Shown in pieces: positions 8,222 to 18,800 of a stretch of 64,000 nt of DNA; the first letter of the stretch is position 1, and each line of letters begins with the position of its first letter. The DNA is taken from assembly GCA_004195035.1 (NCBI GenBank), contig SGBD01000002.1:254009-318008 (forward strand). Direction: 5' to 3'. The translations under genes and the position numbers were made by a program. The notes under the pieces were generated by a model, which did not search any database, was not told where the DNA came from, and worked only from the letters and a program-made list of their open reading frames with translations. Origin of the DNA: Candidatus Acidulodesulfobacterium ferriphilum (lineage in GTDB: Bacteria; SZUA-79; Acidulodesulfobacterales; Acidulodesulfobacteraceae).

Positions 8222-8969
8222 ATAATTTCGACCTGTTTTTTTTGTAATATTTTCCCCTCAAAGCATCTCCAACAATTAAAACAGCCATATTTTTTACGGA
8301 GTGCTCCTCTGCCGTTTTAACCGCATCTTTTAATAAACAGTTTATTAAAAGCTCGCTTTCGAGCGAAACATCTTTGGCTATCAAACACGGCGTATCTTTG
8401 GAGTAATGTTCGAGAAGGTCTCCCACAACGGATTCTATTATCCCGAAACTTAAATATATAGCCATAGTTGCATTGTGTTTTGCAAGACTTTTTATGTCCT
8501 GTCCTTTAGGCATTTTCCCCGTTCTTCCCTCCCCCCTGCAAAATATAACCGTCTGAGATACATCCGGCAAAGTCAATGTTGACCTGTTTGCGGCGCTCGC
8601 CGCAAAGGCTGCCGTAACGCCTGGGATAATCTCGTAGTCTATCCCCATTTCTTCAAGATAAGTCATCTGCTCGTTAATAGATGAATAAATAGAAGAATCA
8701 CCCGCATGAAGAACGGAAATAATCCGGCGGACTTCGTCCTTTAATAAACTTTCAAACCGCTCTTTAATTTCATCAAAATTAAGGCTTTTCATATCTATGA
8801 GCATGGCTACGTTTTTAAATATATCAAGCATTTTGGGATTTATTAAAGAACCGGCGTAAAAAACAACATCCGATTTCTTTAATACATTGTAAGCCTTTAC
8901 GGTTAAAAGTTCGGGGTCTCCGGGACCCGCGCCCACAAAATATATCTTGGCCGCTCCATCTTTCTTCAC
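8175..8969 (-). CDS. cbiF: Cobalt-precorrin-4 C11-methyltransferase
   Basis: This 264-residue tetrapyrrole methylase has IYFVGAGPGDPELLTVKA near residues 9-26, the VFYAGSLINP stretch, LHAGDSSIYSS and EIIPGVTAAFAAAA-like wording followed by LPDVSQTVIF. These are diagnostic for CobM/CbiF, which methylates C11 of cobalt-precorrin-4. Length is normal. Its start overlaps the end of cbiL by 4 bp and its end overlaps the start of cbiG, so translation is likely coupled along the cluster. Confidence 0.94.
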   Translation of the reverse strand: MKKDGAAKIYFVGAGPGDPELLTVKAYNVLKKSDVVFYAGSLINPKMLDIFKNVAMLIDMKSLNFDEIKERFESLLKDEVRRIISVLHAGDSSIYSSINEQMTYLEEMGIDYEIIPGVTAAFAASAANRSTLTLPDVSQTVIFCRGEGRTGKMPKGQDIKSLAKHNATMAIYLSFGIIESVVGDLLEHYSKDTPCLIAKDVSLESELLINCLLKDAVKTAEEHSVKNMAVLIVGDALRGKYYKKNRSKLYDKNFSHSFRLKEGG

Positions 8970-9760
8970 AAAAATACCCCTATAAGAATAGAAAAATAAT
9001 CAAAATCAAATCCGGCTTCGGAGCCGCCATTATTTATCCTTGTTTTTAGGTTTAAATCGTTATCGCAGAAGCCGTCTAAAAGTTTTGACCTTTCGATTAA
9101 ATAGAGCTTAAGTTTTCCTTCTTTGAAATTATCGATATATGAATTTTTAAAGATTTCCATAATATTTTTTAAGTATGCCCCCGCCTTCATAAAAACGATA
9201 ACCTGCGGTTTCGCGCTTTTTTTTGCCATAAAATTTATCTCGTCTTCCATTTCTTTTAAATCCTTTTTGATAGGAACGGTTATAAAAACCGAACTGTTTT
9301 TTATTATATAAGGTTCGCCGATTAAATTAAAAGAATAATTAAAAGACGATATCCCGCCGATAATGTTTATATTTAATTCAGCGTTATTTTTTACCGCCTC
9401 ATCTTTAACGGCATTATATAAACCCCAATATGTGCTGTAAAACATCGGGTCGCCGATCGTTATATAGGAACAGACCCCTTCTCTTAATTTACCTAATATC
9501 TTAAGGGCATTTTCCCTATAAAGCTCGTCATTTCTGCCTTTCGACAGCTTCATTTCAATTTCGAGCGGAATCAGCCTTTCCGCCGCAATATCCCGTCCCC
9601 CGAACAATTCTATAAATTCTATGCCGCTTTTTACGATATTATAAGCAGCCTTATTTTTCCCGAAAGTTACATCGGGATAAAATATAAAATCGCTGCTTTT
9701 AAGAGCTTTAACGGCTTTTATCGTAATTAACTCGGGGTCTCCCGGTCCCACGCCGACCAC
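8966..9760 (-). CDS. cbiL: Cobalt-precorrin-2 C20-methyltransferase
   Basis: This 264-residue tetrapyrrole methylase starts directly at VGVGPGDPELITIKAVK. It has FYSTYWGLYNAV after TIGDPM and NIIGGISSFNYSF, as in CbiL/CobI, which puts the C20 methyl on precorrin-2. The only conventional start in frame is GTG at 9760. It has no clear ribosome site and leaves a very short N-terminus. An in-frame stop lies about 33 bp upstream, so an unusual ATT start at most could add about ten residues. The gene overlaps cbiF by 4 bp and follows cbiET after a gap of 111 bp. Confidence 0.9.
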   Translation of the reverse strand: MVGVGPGDPELITIKAVKALKSSDFIFYPDVTFGKNKAAYNIVKSGIEFIELFGGRDIAAERLIPLEIEMKLSKGRNDELYRENALKILGKLREGVCSYITIGDPMFYSTYWGLYNAVKDEAVKNNAELNINIIGGISSFNYSFNLIGEPYIIKNSSVFITVPIKKDLKEMEDEINFMAKKSAKPQVIVFMKAGAYLKNIMEIFKNSYIDNFKEGKLKLYLIERSKLLDGFCDNDLNLKTRINNGGSEAGFDFDYFSILIGVFL

Positions 9761-9871
9761 ATTTAATAAATTTAATTGATTAATGGCTGTTTACCCCCGC
9801 CGCGCTCTAACACTCCCCTAAAGGGGATGAATCTTTTTTCTGATTTTATTTTAAAATATCCATTCATTAAC

Positions 9872-11308
9872 TTATTTCAAGGTTTTATTTTCAAATTTAA
9901 AACCCGTATTCGTATTATTATGTTTGACTATTTTAGTGATATAAATCTGGTTTAATGCATGAAAATATGAATCTGACTTAATTGTTTTTAATCTCGCTAT
10001 GTTGGCGGCGATAACTTCGTATTTCATTTTAACTTTATTAGCCGCGTTAAAATTGCCTACGAACGACATTACCTTATTAAAGGAACTTAACAGTATACTG
10101 TTTACAACGATAACGCCTTCGTTTTTTAATATATGAAACGATTCCGTCAAAATATCTTCGAGATACTTGCTGCCCCCGCCTATGAATATGGCATCGGGCA
10201 AAAGAGCATTCGTGGTATTTTCTTTAAACATATTAAAAGCTTCGGGAAGTTCTCCGAGAATTGGAACAATATTCGGCCTTTGAAATCTTTTTATATTCTT
10301 TTTAAGGTTCTCAATTTTCGTTTCGTTGTTATCGATGGCATATACGACGCCGGCGGCGGCGATTGCGGAGGCTTCTATGCTGATACTGCCGCTGCCGCAT
10401 CCTGCGTCGATAATAACGGAATCCTTTTTAAGATTCATTAAACTTATGCTTATTGCCCTGATTTCCTTTTTAGTCGGTTCCCCTGCTATATGTACATATT
10501 TTTCATCCTCGATACCAAAAATCTGATTCCGGTTCTGAAACAGGATTTTAGAATAAGCCTCGCCGTCTTTGCTTGCTTTAAACAGTTTTTTTCTTTCAAT
10601 TATTACGATATTTTTTTTATTAGATAAACTCTCGAGGATTTCTTTCGTAAAACTCCTGTATATTTTTTCATTTTTAGAACACAAATCGGTTAAAACATAA
10701 AAATCGAATTCGGAGATAAACCCCTTTTCTTCCAGTTCCGTATATATTCTGTAAGGCGTATTGATATCGTCGGTATAAATTCCTATAACCCGTTTTTGGG
10801 AATATAAAGCTTCGTACATGTTTCTTAAATCGCGCCCGTGGACGCTCGCAATATAAGAATCGGTCATAGGTATTTTCAATTTCGAAAACCCGATTTGCAT
10901 AAAATTGATGGCAGGATAAATTTCCACAAATCTTTTTTCGTTTGTTTTTAATTCCCTTAAAATACTTCCCCCGATCCCAAAAAAATTTGGATCTCCGCCT
11001 GCAAATATAAGTATATTTTTTTTGCCGAGATTTTCTCTTACATAATCCAAAATAAATTTGAATTTGCTGTCGTAAAATATCGTCGCATTATTTATATGCG
11101 TTATTTTTTCGCTGCGTTCGAGATTTATACCCTTATTCATAATAACAAACTGCTCTTTAAGCCATGCCAATATGTTTGAATCGTCTTTTCTTCTCGCGAA
11201 CACGGCGTCAATCCTCTCAGCCTTATTCATAAATAAACCCTGAGCCGTCTTCTTAGCCGTTTCGGCATAACATGGAGAAATTCCCAGTATATGAACCTTT
11301 TTTGCCAT
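9872..11308 (-). CDS. cbiET: Bifunctional cobalt-precorrin-7 C5-methyltransferase / precorrin-6B C15-methyltransferase (decarboxylating)
   Basis: This 478-residue protein fuses two domains. The N-terminal half is the CbiE tetrapyrrole methylase, which reads AGGDPNFFGIGG and YPAINFMQIGFSKL. The C-terminal half (from about 275) is the CbiT Rossmann methyltransferase with PTKKEIRAISI and IIDAGCGSGSISIE as the SAM site. The fusion equals CobL. It performs the late C5 and C15 methylations and decarboxylation. It lies between cbiD (19-bp gap) and cbiL on the same strand. The first residues (KKVHILGISPCY) differ from most CbiE starts but align at the right position. Confidence 0.93.
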   Translation of the reverse strand: MAKKVHILGISPCYAETAKKTAQGLFMNKAERIDAVFARRKDDSNILAWLKEQFVIMNKGINLERSEKITHINNATIFYDSKFKFILDYVRENLGKKNILIFAGGDPNFFGIGGSILRELKTNEKRFVEIYPAINFMQIGFSKLKIPMTDSYIASVHGRDLRNMYEALYSQKRVIGIYTDDINTPYRIYTELEEKGFISEFDFYVLTDLCSKNEKIYRSFTKEILESLSNKKNIVIIERKKLFKASKDGEAYSKILFQNRNQIFGIEDEKYVHIAGEPTKKEIRAISISLMNLKKDSVIIDAGCGSGSISIEASAIAAAGVVYAIDNNETKIENLKKNIKRFQRPNIVPILGELPEAFNMFKENTTNALLPDAIFIGGGSKYLEDILTESFHILKNEGVIVVNSILLSSFNKVMSFVGNFNAANKVKMKYEVIAANIARLKTIKSDSYFHALNQIYITKIVKHNNTNTGFKFENKTLK

Positions 11309-11327
11309 TTGTTTATCCCTTCCAGAT

Positions 11328-12773
11328 TTATAATGTAGAAGCCAGCATTTTACCTTCGTACGAAATCAGTATAATATCGATATTTACTTGCTCTTTGGAC
11401 ATCCTGATTAAATTTTCCTTTGCCGTTTTTAAAATATTATAAAAAATCTTATCGGGCAGCGGGTTATAAATATTACACAACGATAAAATGTAGTCATACA
11501 CCTGTCTTGAGGTATTGGAATTAATTATTTTTTCATATAAATCGTTAACTTCATTCTCCGGTATAATATCTATATGTTCCTTTAAAACCGCTTTAACTAA
11601 AGCGCCCAAATATTTTAAATCCAGATTGCCGTATTTGGCATTAGTATTTCTTGCTCCCTGTGAAATTTTCACGATTTTTCCGAATTGCCCTGCAAAAATA
11701 ACCCTTTTTATGCCCGCCCCGGCGGCTTTTCTTATCGAATAAGACACATAGTCACCTATTTCTATAAAACTTTCTTTCGGCATATCTTTTAAAATCTTCA
11801 TAGCCGTTTTTTCGCTAAACCTTCCCGGTGTATAAACACATGCATCTATTTTATTGCAGGATAAAAAGGCAAGAGACGATTTAATCGTTCCAAGCCATGC
11901 CTTTGCGGATATCGGAATAACATAACCTGTGGTTCCCAGAATACTGATCCCGCCCTCGATGCCTAATCTCGGATTTAATGTTTTTTTTGCGACGATGCCG
12001 CCGTCAGGCACGTAAAGAATAGACAAAAGCACTCCGTTGCCTGCACAACAGTTTAACTTATTTTGATTTATGCCTGCCCTATCGTTTATCCTGCCGTTTA
12101 TTTCTTCCTTTACCGCCCATTCTATCATTTTGAACGGAACGGGATTTATAGCCGGAAAACCCGGACTAACCGGCAAGCCCTGCCTCCTTACTATGCCGAT
12201 GCCTGCCGAAGAAGAAAGTATAATGCTAAACCCAGAGTGTTTTATTATATTATAAATATATAATTTTCCATAATATTTTTTTACCTCGTCCGACAGACGG
12301 GTTAAAATTGTCTCGCCCGCCTTCTCGTATAAATGTAAAAGCATAAGGGTATTTTTGCTTCGGTTTATCGGACCGCCTTGATTGTCTCGATTTTGATTGC
12401 CCTTAATATCATCTGCCTCATTTAAAAGCATAGCGACTGCGCTGTCCGCATCGTCTAAAAACATAAAATCGGCACATATTTTTATGCCGTTTGTTACATC
12501 GGGATCATCCCCCGAATCCTTTATTACGGAAGCCCTCGAAACCCATCCCCCCCCTATCCTCTCCAAAGCGGGGGTGATAGGGGTGATTTTTGAAAGTTCG
12601 GCCACAGGTAGTAAGACATTTTCCCCTCCCGGCATTTTTATTTCTATCCGAAAAAACTTTTGATATTTAAAATAATACCTTATGGAAGCTTTTATAGCGG
12701 CGGCGCTTACGCTTCCGGTAGAAAATCCTTTTCTTAATCCATTATTGCAGGCATTACTGTTGACTGTTCCCAT
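11328..12773 (-). CDS. cbiD: Cobalt-precorrin-5B C1-methyltransferase
   Basis: This 481-residue protein carries the CbiD signature LRKGFSTGSVSAAA at about residues 13-26. It also shows PGGENVLLPV, GDDPDVTNG, GIGIVRRQGLPV, INPVPF and GILGTTG-like text (ISILGTTGYV). CbiD methylates C1 of cobalt-precorrin-5B. It is somewhat longer than average, with an inserted Asn/Gly stretch near 120-140. It is the first cbi gene in transcription order, 20 bp downstream of the Omp85 gene, so it may be read from a promoter above that gene. No cobalamin riboswitch is seen ahead of it. Confidence 0.94.
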   Translation of the reverse strand: MGTVNSNACNNGLRKGFSTGSVSAAAIKASIRYYFKYQKFFRIEIKMPGGENVLLPVAELSKITPITPALERIGGGWVSRASVIKDSGDDPDVTNGIKICADFMFLDDADSAVAMLLNEADDIKGNQNRDNQGGPINRSKNTLMLLHLYEKAGETILTRLSDEVKKYYGKLYIYNIIKHSGFSIILSSSAGIGIVRRQGLPVSPGFPAINPVPFKMIEWAVKEEINGRINDRAGINQNKLNCCAGNGVLLSILYVPDGGIVAKKTLNPRLGIEGGISILGTTGYVIPISAKAWLGTIKSSLAFLSCNKIDACVYTPGRFSEKTAMKILKDMPKESFIEIGDYVSYSIRKAAGAGIKRVIFAGQFGKIVKISQGARNTNAKYGNLDLKYLGALVKAVLKEHIDIIPENEVNDLYEKIINSNTSRQVYDYILSLCNIYNPLPDKIFYNILKTAKENLIRMSKEQVNIDIILISYEGKMLASTL

Positions 12774-12793
12774 TATCTTTAACTTAATTTAAT

Positions 12794-15607
12794 TTAAAAC
12801 GATGTTCCAATCGTAAAATTAACCCCGCCCGCCGGCCAATACGGTCTCCTGTTTAAAATAAAGCCGTAAGAAAAACTGATAGGTCCTATGGGCGACAGAT
12901 ACATTATGCCGGCTCCGGCCGATTTATATAAAGCAAGAGGTCTTACGCTCTGAGTATTTAAAAACACATTTCCGCCGTCCTGAAAAACAAAAAAATCAAA
13001 GTTATTATAAACAGGGATGTTTAACTGGAGATTATAGTTCTCCATAATATCCCCTCCTATCGGATATTGATACGGGTTTAAATTTACAAGCCCGATTGAA
13101 TCCTGCGGAAACCCTCTAACCGTCGTTCTGCCTCCCAAAAAAAATCTTTCATTTATCGGCACCTGTGTTGTGGGCGGCAGGGGTTTAATATAACCGAAAC
13201 GCAAAGAATACAACAACACGGTATTGTAAATAAACGGAATAAATTGCTCAGTATGGAAAAACAATTTCATAAAATTAATCTGGGAATCGAATAGTGTTGA
13301 AGAGTATGAGAATCTTAAGGTTGTTAAATTTCCCGATGTAGGATTAAATATATTATTTTTCGTGTTATAAATGATAGACGCTGCAACGGCGCTTATTCTT
13401 GTAAAACCTATATCTCTTGGGGTGATTTGCGCTCCGGGATTTAAGCCGGACAAGAAATTATAAAACATTTCATATGATAATAATCCTTTCAGATGACTGT
13501 TGAATCTCCTTATCAAAGAAAAAACTCCGCCTTCTTTATGAAGCGTATAATTTAAAGTGATTATATCGTTATCTAATCCTCTGGCGTTAAAAGCAAGTCC
13601 TCTATAATTATAAATAGCAGGATCGTAATAATCTAAAAGCAAATTTGTATAAACGGCGCTTTTTGAAAATCGCGCAGACAGGGATTTGCCTGAACCAAAA
13701 AGGTTGCTGTCATCTATTTGCACAAACCCCTTATATCTGGTATATGTTCCGTAACCGGCCCCAAAACTTAATGAAATAGGCTTTGCATCCCTTACTTTCA
13801 CGATTATATTCTTGTCCGGCTCAATATTTTGAGGATTTTCGATACTGATGCTGACATAATTAAAAATTCCGGCTCTATAAAGCCTGTTCTGGGTTTCGAT
13901 TATATTTTTTTGATTATAGATTTCTCCCTTTTTAAATAAAAGCAACCCTTTAATATAAGCCGTCTTTGTAATAGTATTTCCAAATATTAATATATTTTTA
14001 ATTCTTGTCAAGGGACCGCTGCTAACATCGTAATACAAATCGGCATATTTTTTATCTGCGCTATATTCGATATCGAGCCTTGTCTTAGAAAAAACATATC
14101 CGGAATCCGCAAGTTTCGTGGAAAGCAGATTTTTACCGTTCTCCGCTTTAATAATATAAAACGGTTTATTTTGCATGCCCTCAAAGTAACCGGTTAAATC
14201 CTTTGTTTTGACTTCCGGCGGCAAACCGGCAAGACTGACTTTCTTTACATAAGTTCTTATCCCCTTTTTTATGTCAACCAATATTGCCACGCTCTTTTTA
14301 TCCCTGCTAAAGGTCAAGCGCTGCGAAATACGCGCGGCAAAATACCCCTCGTTATTATAATAATTTTCTATATTGGTTATGTCGCCCGTAAGCCTTTTCC
14401 TGCGAAAATATTGCCTGCTAAAGAAGGAGGCGGGAGCGGTCTTCATCAATGATAATATTACGGATTTGCTGAACGGCTCATTTCCTTTTATGGTAATACT
14501 TTTTACGGCAACTCTGAAACCCTTATTCACCGTGTAATATAAATTTATCGTTTTATTATTAGAATCTTTTTCCTCCCTAAGAGAAACTTCCGCATAATAA
14601 TATCCTTCTTCTTTATAGAAATCTGTCAATACGGTTTTAAATGAAATAAATGTGGATTCGTCGAATATCAGGACATTTTTTATATTAAACACGGAATCTT
14701 CGATAAAACTTGCTTTTAACGGACTTATTCCCTTAAAATGAAAGAGAATTTTATACCCGGGATGAACTTCAACGGTTATTATGGCTTTATACTTAGAAAT
14801 ATATGTAATTTTAGGTTCAGGTATAATAGTATTAAGGTAGCCCTCCTCTTTATAGATGCCCCTTATTTTTCTTCTCAATTTTTTAATCAAAAGTTTATTT
14901 AAGGGTTTGCCCGTAATATCTTCGACGAGTTTTGCAACTTTTTCCTTCGGGTAGTAAACCTTAAACTTAACGAAAATATTTGAAATGATTACAGGTTTAT
15001 TTGGCGTTATATTTATACCTATAACATATTTCTTTATGTTTCTCAGAACATAGGACGAAATATCTATTTTGGCATCGGGATAACCCGCATCCGACATTAT
15101 ATTTTTTATTTCGTCTATGCTTATTTCTTTATAATACTTTAAAAACTGTCCCGCCTTTTTTAAAGGGATGGATTTTAATATATTTTCTTCGGATACCCCC
15201 GTATCCTTAAGCCCGCGTATATCGATTCTTTCTATATAAACACGCCGGACAAAAATAAATTTTAAGTACATAAATTTCTGCTTGCGGTCTATCTTTGAAA
15301 AAACCATAATATTTGAAAAATAGCCCGTGGAATACAGTGCTTTCAGCGTCTTTTCAAGCTGATACATCGAAAACCTTTGACCGCTTTTTATAGCAAAAAA
15401 ATTCTTAATATCTTTCAGGGGAATGTCGGACGGCAGCCTGTAATCTATTGACTTTATCGTATATTTTTCGGATGAAATATTATAAATATTTGTTTCGGGT
15501 AAACCCGACGCTATTGCGCGAGGCAGGCAATTAAAGGCAAAAATATAAAGCAATATAAATAAAAATAATGCCCCGGACTTTTTTAAATGCGTAAATCTAA
15601 GTATCAT
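12794..15607 (-). CDS. Omp85-family outer-membrane assembly protein with about seven POTRA domains (BamA/TamA-like)
   Basis: This 937-residue protein has a signal peptide (hydrophobic at about residues 12-32) and a long periplasmic part. I count seven POTRA-like units there, each ending in a GY/GIF-type turn: STGYFSN, DAGYPDA, EEGYLNT, EEGYYYA, NEGYFAA, DSGYVFS and RAGIFNY. The C-terminal 16-strand barrel contains the loop-6 motif VRGFPQDSIG after FFLGGRTT, and it ends in Phe (FTIGTSF). BamA normally has five POTRA domains and TamA three. The tamB-type gene lies just upstream on the same strand, so a TamA role in barrel-protein or lipid export is favoured. A BamA role is possible. Confidence 0.88.
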   Translation of the reverse strand: MILRFTHLKKSGALFLFILLYIFAFNCLPRAIASGLPETNIYNISSEKYTIKSIDYRLPSDIPLKDIKNFFAIKSGQRFSMYQLEKTLKALYSTGYFSNIMVFSKIDRKQKFMYLKFIFVRRVYIERIDIRGLKDTGVSEENILKSIPLKKAGQFLKYYKEISIDEIKNIMSDAGYPDAKIDISSYVLRNIKKYVIGINITPNKPVIISNIFVKFKVYYPKEKVAKLVEDITGKPLNKLLIKKLRRKIRGIYKEEGYLNTIIPEPKITYISKYKAIITVEVHPGYKILFHFKGISPLKASFIEDSVFNIKNVLIFDESTFISFKTVLTDFYKEEGYYYAEVSLREEKDSNNKTINLYYTVNKGFRVAVKSITIKGNEPFSKSVILSLMKTAPASFFSRQYFRRKRLTGDITNIENYYNNEGYFAARISQRLTFSRDKKSVAILVDIKKGIRTYVKKVSLAGLPPEVKTKDLTGYFEGMQNKPFYIIKAENGKNLLSTKLADSGYVFSKTRLDIEYSADKKYADLYYDVSSGPLTRIKNILIFGNTITKTAYIKGLLLFKKGEIYNQKNIIETQNRLYRAGIFNYVSISIENPQNIEPDKNIIVKVRDAKPISLSFGAGYGTYTRYKGFVQIDDSNLFGSGKSLSARFSKSAVYTNLLLDYYDPAIYNYRGLAFNARGLDNDIITLNYTLHKEGGVFSLIRRFNSHLKGLLSYEMFYNFLSGLNPGAQITPRDIGFTRISAVAASIIYNTKNNIFNPTSGNLTTLRFSYSSTLFDSQINFMKLFFHTEQFIPFIYNTVLLYSLRFGYIKPLPPTTQVPINERFFLGGRTTVRGFPQDSIGLVNLNPYQYPIGGDIMENYNLQLNIPVYNNFDFFVFQDGGNVFLNTQSVRPLALYKSAGAGIMYLSPIGPISFSYGFILNRRPYWPAGGVNFTIGTSF

Positions 15608-15640
15608 AATTATTAATAAAAACTATCCCCCATTTGTCCT

Positions 15641-15803
15641 CAAAATTGCCGATAGAAATTTATTTTTCTGGATTCCCGCTTTCGCGGGAATGACTTTGAG
15701 GGATTTTAAAAGTTCACCCGTTGGGTGTCATTCCCGCGAAAGCAGGAATCCAGTGTTCTTAATGCATTGCAATATGTTTAACAATCTCTATCGGCAATTT
15801 TTG
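15641..15803. mobile_element. MITE-like element with terminal inverted repeats, copy 1
   Basis: The 163-bp unit starts with CAAAATTGCCGATAGAAATT and ends with the inverse, AATCTCTATCGGCAATTTTTG. Inside lie two arms of a long inverted repeat. One is GGATTCCCGCTTTCGCGGGAATGAC near 15671-15695, given here for position only; the other is its complement near 15729-15755. The whole can fold into one cruciform. It holds no ORF and fills the gap between the tamB and Omp85 genes. A second copy lies at 20849-21060. Confidence 0.75.
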
Positions 15804-15837
15804 GGTATCATAAAACAACTTAGATTTTACCACTTTT

Positions 15838-18800
15838 TTAATAAAATCTGAAATGAAAAGCTATGCTGCCGCCGACCTCGCTGTATATATTGGAATTATT
15901 AGGGGCGAGTTCGTTGTTTTCCCAGACGCCTATAACTGAAATATGCGGGGTGAGTTTATAGGTAAGGGTCACGGATTGAGACGATTGCGAGGCTATTATA
16001 TTGCTGTACGAAATAGACATTTTTTTTGTTATGGTTTTTGTCACCGTCACCTGTGGAGCGGCGCTATGAGTTATTGCCGAATACGACGGAGCAACCGAAA
16101 GATTTTTAAATCCAAAATAACTTGAAATGGCGCCTGTAACGCTTTGCTCTACGCCGCCGCCAATCGCCGAGGCGGCTTCGGAAGCCGCAATTCCGCCGGC
16201 AGAACCTGCATAAACTGAGCTTGCGGGAGCGCCAAGCGCCAGCATGGAAACAATATCCAATTCCGAAAGCGGAGGAGTCGATGAAAGATTGACATTAAAA
16301 TTTAAAAGGGAACCGTTTGCATTCATCCTGACAATATACTGGTTTATGTCGGTATCCGCCGAAACGGCAAAGGTCGGGTTTATTTTATAGGGATTGTTAA
16401 AATCTATATTTGCATAAGACAGCCTGAATTTTGTCCCTCTGAAATATATCTCTCCGGCTTCGGCATTAGCCGTTCCAATCAAAACAGGATCGTAAAGGGT
16501 TCCTATAAGATGGAGTCTGGCACTAAAATCCGTATCCATAATATTATTTCTGATAAAGATACTTTTATCGGATTTAATCAAGAGGTTTAAATCCGGATTA
16601 AAAGCCCCTTTTTTAATCACGGGCTTAATTATATTGTATTTTTTATAACTTAAAAGAAATGACGAAAGATTTATTTTTTTATCATACAAAGCCTTTTTTA
16701 TGTCGATATCGCCGTATATGGTTCCATGGTCCGCACTGCCGTTATATCCGATACTTCCGTCCATATCGGCATAAAAATAGTTGGATTCCCTGTAAACCGC
16801 CGAACTAAAGTTCGTTTGCAAATTATATGAAACCGGCCTAAAATCACTTAATCTTACTAAGCCGTGCGCCGAAAAGATTCCGTTAAGAAGCCTGAACCTG
16901 CTTTTTTCAAGCACTATTAAATTATTATTAAATGTCAATCTTGCAAAAACCCTTGAAACGGTATAGCCCGGGTTTAACGAAGTTTCCATTAACCCCTTGC
17001 TTATTTCGGCAAACCCGTAAACTCGAGGATGCGCTTTAGGTCCAAAAATGACTGCCGAACCCGTTACAAAGCCGGATGAATTTATTATTTTATTTGAAAA
17101 AAGTCCCAAAATCCATAAATCGGTTTTGTCGTTTATTATAAGATTATATTTTTTTAGCGTAACATTTCCTCTAATTTGGAAGTAATTATTTCCCCCTTTT
17201 AACTCAAATCCGCTTAAATCTATCACCCTGTCCATATAAGAAATCCTTATATTTTTGGTATTTTTTAGGAAAAACGGCCCGTGTTTTAAATATACATAAC
17301 CGAGTTTTGCAAATAAATAGGAATTTTTTATATTGGAGAGTTTGCCGCTTCCGTAAATGCCGCCTGACAGCCTGAATAGCGTCTTGCGGTAATCGATATC
17401 TAATAAATTTATCTCTGTAATAAAACTGTAAGGATACCCCTTTTTTAATAAAATATCCGCTTTAGTTTTTAAACTATTTTTTAAGGCGGATAAATTTAAT
17501 ATCATCTTGCTTTTGGAAGAGGAAATTCCTACATCGATATTTTTCAAAAAGTAATCGTTGACATATACATCCCTGATAGCCGCATTTCCCGATATATAAG
17601 GCAGAGCGAATAACCCGCCGATATGCAGATTAAGATTTGCAATTCCCCTGATATGATATTTTTTTACAGGCTCTAAATTTAAATTTGCTAAATTAACCCC
17701 GTTTGAAATTAATCGCAAATCGTAATTAAAATTCTTGTTAACCGACGGCCTAAATCTAATTAAGCCGTAAATATTAAAAATTGCGCTATTATATGCTCCG
17801 TTAAGCCTTTTTATTTTCAAATCCTTTTTTGTCAATATTACATACGAATTGATATTTGATATATCCTGCCCGTAAACGGCAGCCTTTTTGGCATATGCCC
17901 GAATGTCGGCAACAGGATTTCCTAACTCGCCGCTTATTTTGCCGTTTGAATTTAAATAAAGGGATAGGGAAAAAGACGGTTTTTCAGAATTAATCCGAAT
18001 ATTTTTTGTTTCAAATTTCCCGTCTATATATTCTGTTTTTAAAATTTTATTTTCATAAATACGCCCGTTAAAATCTATCGTCCCTTTGTTTGTCCTTTGC
18101 GGCTTTTCCTCCAAAGCGACCTTTTTAAACAGGACATCGCCGGACGGCTCTATATCAACATTCGCAACACCCTTATAGCTATCCGTATATCTGTTTATAT
18201 AAAGCGATTTAAATTTGTTTCGAAAATCAAAGGATATTCTATTGAACTTGCCTGCTATAACGCCTTTAATAGTCCCGCTTCCCGCCGGTTCAAAATAACG
18301 GCTTCTAACCGCTTCTATAAAATTAACCTTCGGTAACTCTTTATATCCGGCATCAAATCCTATATTTAAATAACTTTTGTTATATGAGATAACCCCGTTT
18401 ACAACGCCGTTCGATTGACTCGAGGAAGCATGTAAATCTTTGAGAAGAACAAGTTTATCGTTAACAACTACCGACCCTTCAACCAGAACCGGCTGCCCGT
18501 AATCTATGGAATAAATAACCCTGTTCCCTTTTCTATTCCGGAATTCAAACAACTGCTCAGGTCTTTTAACATTTATTCTTTCGATATTTGCAGCATAAAA
18601 ATTTTTTCCGAGATGTAAATAGGTCTTAACGCTGCCGCCTGCTATAGCCGTAAACTGAGGGGTTTTTACGGAATTATAGAACTCTACCAATTTCCCTACA
18701 TCTATATCTTTTAATGTCGAATTAAACCTGCCTTCGTTTTCGTCAAGATTAATATTCCCGGCGGATTCCACAACCCCGTTAAACATTTTCAGGTTAATCT

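Noticed and set aside
12774-12793. Cobalamin riboswitch ahead of cbiD
   Set aside because: The gap to the Omp85 gene is only 20 bp, and no B12-box-like sequence was seen nearby.
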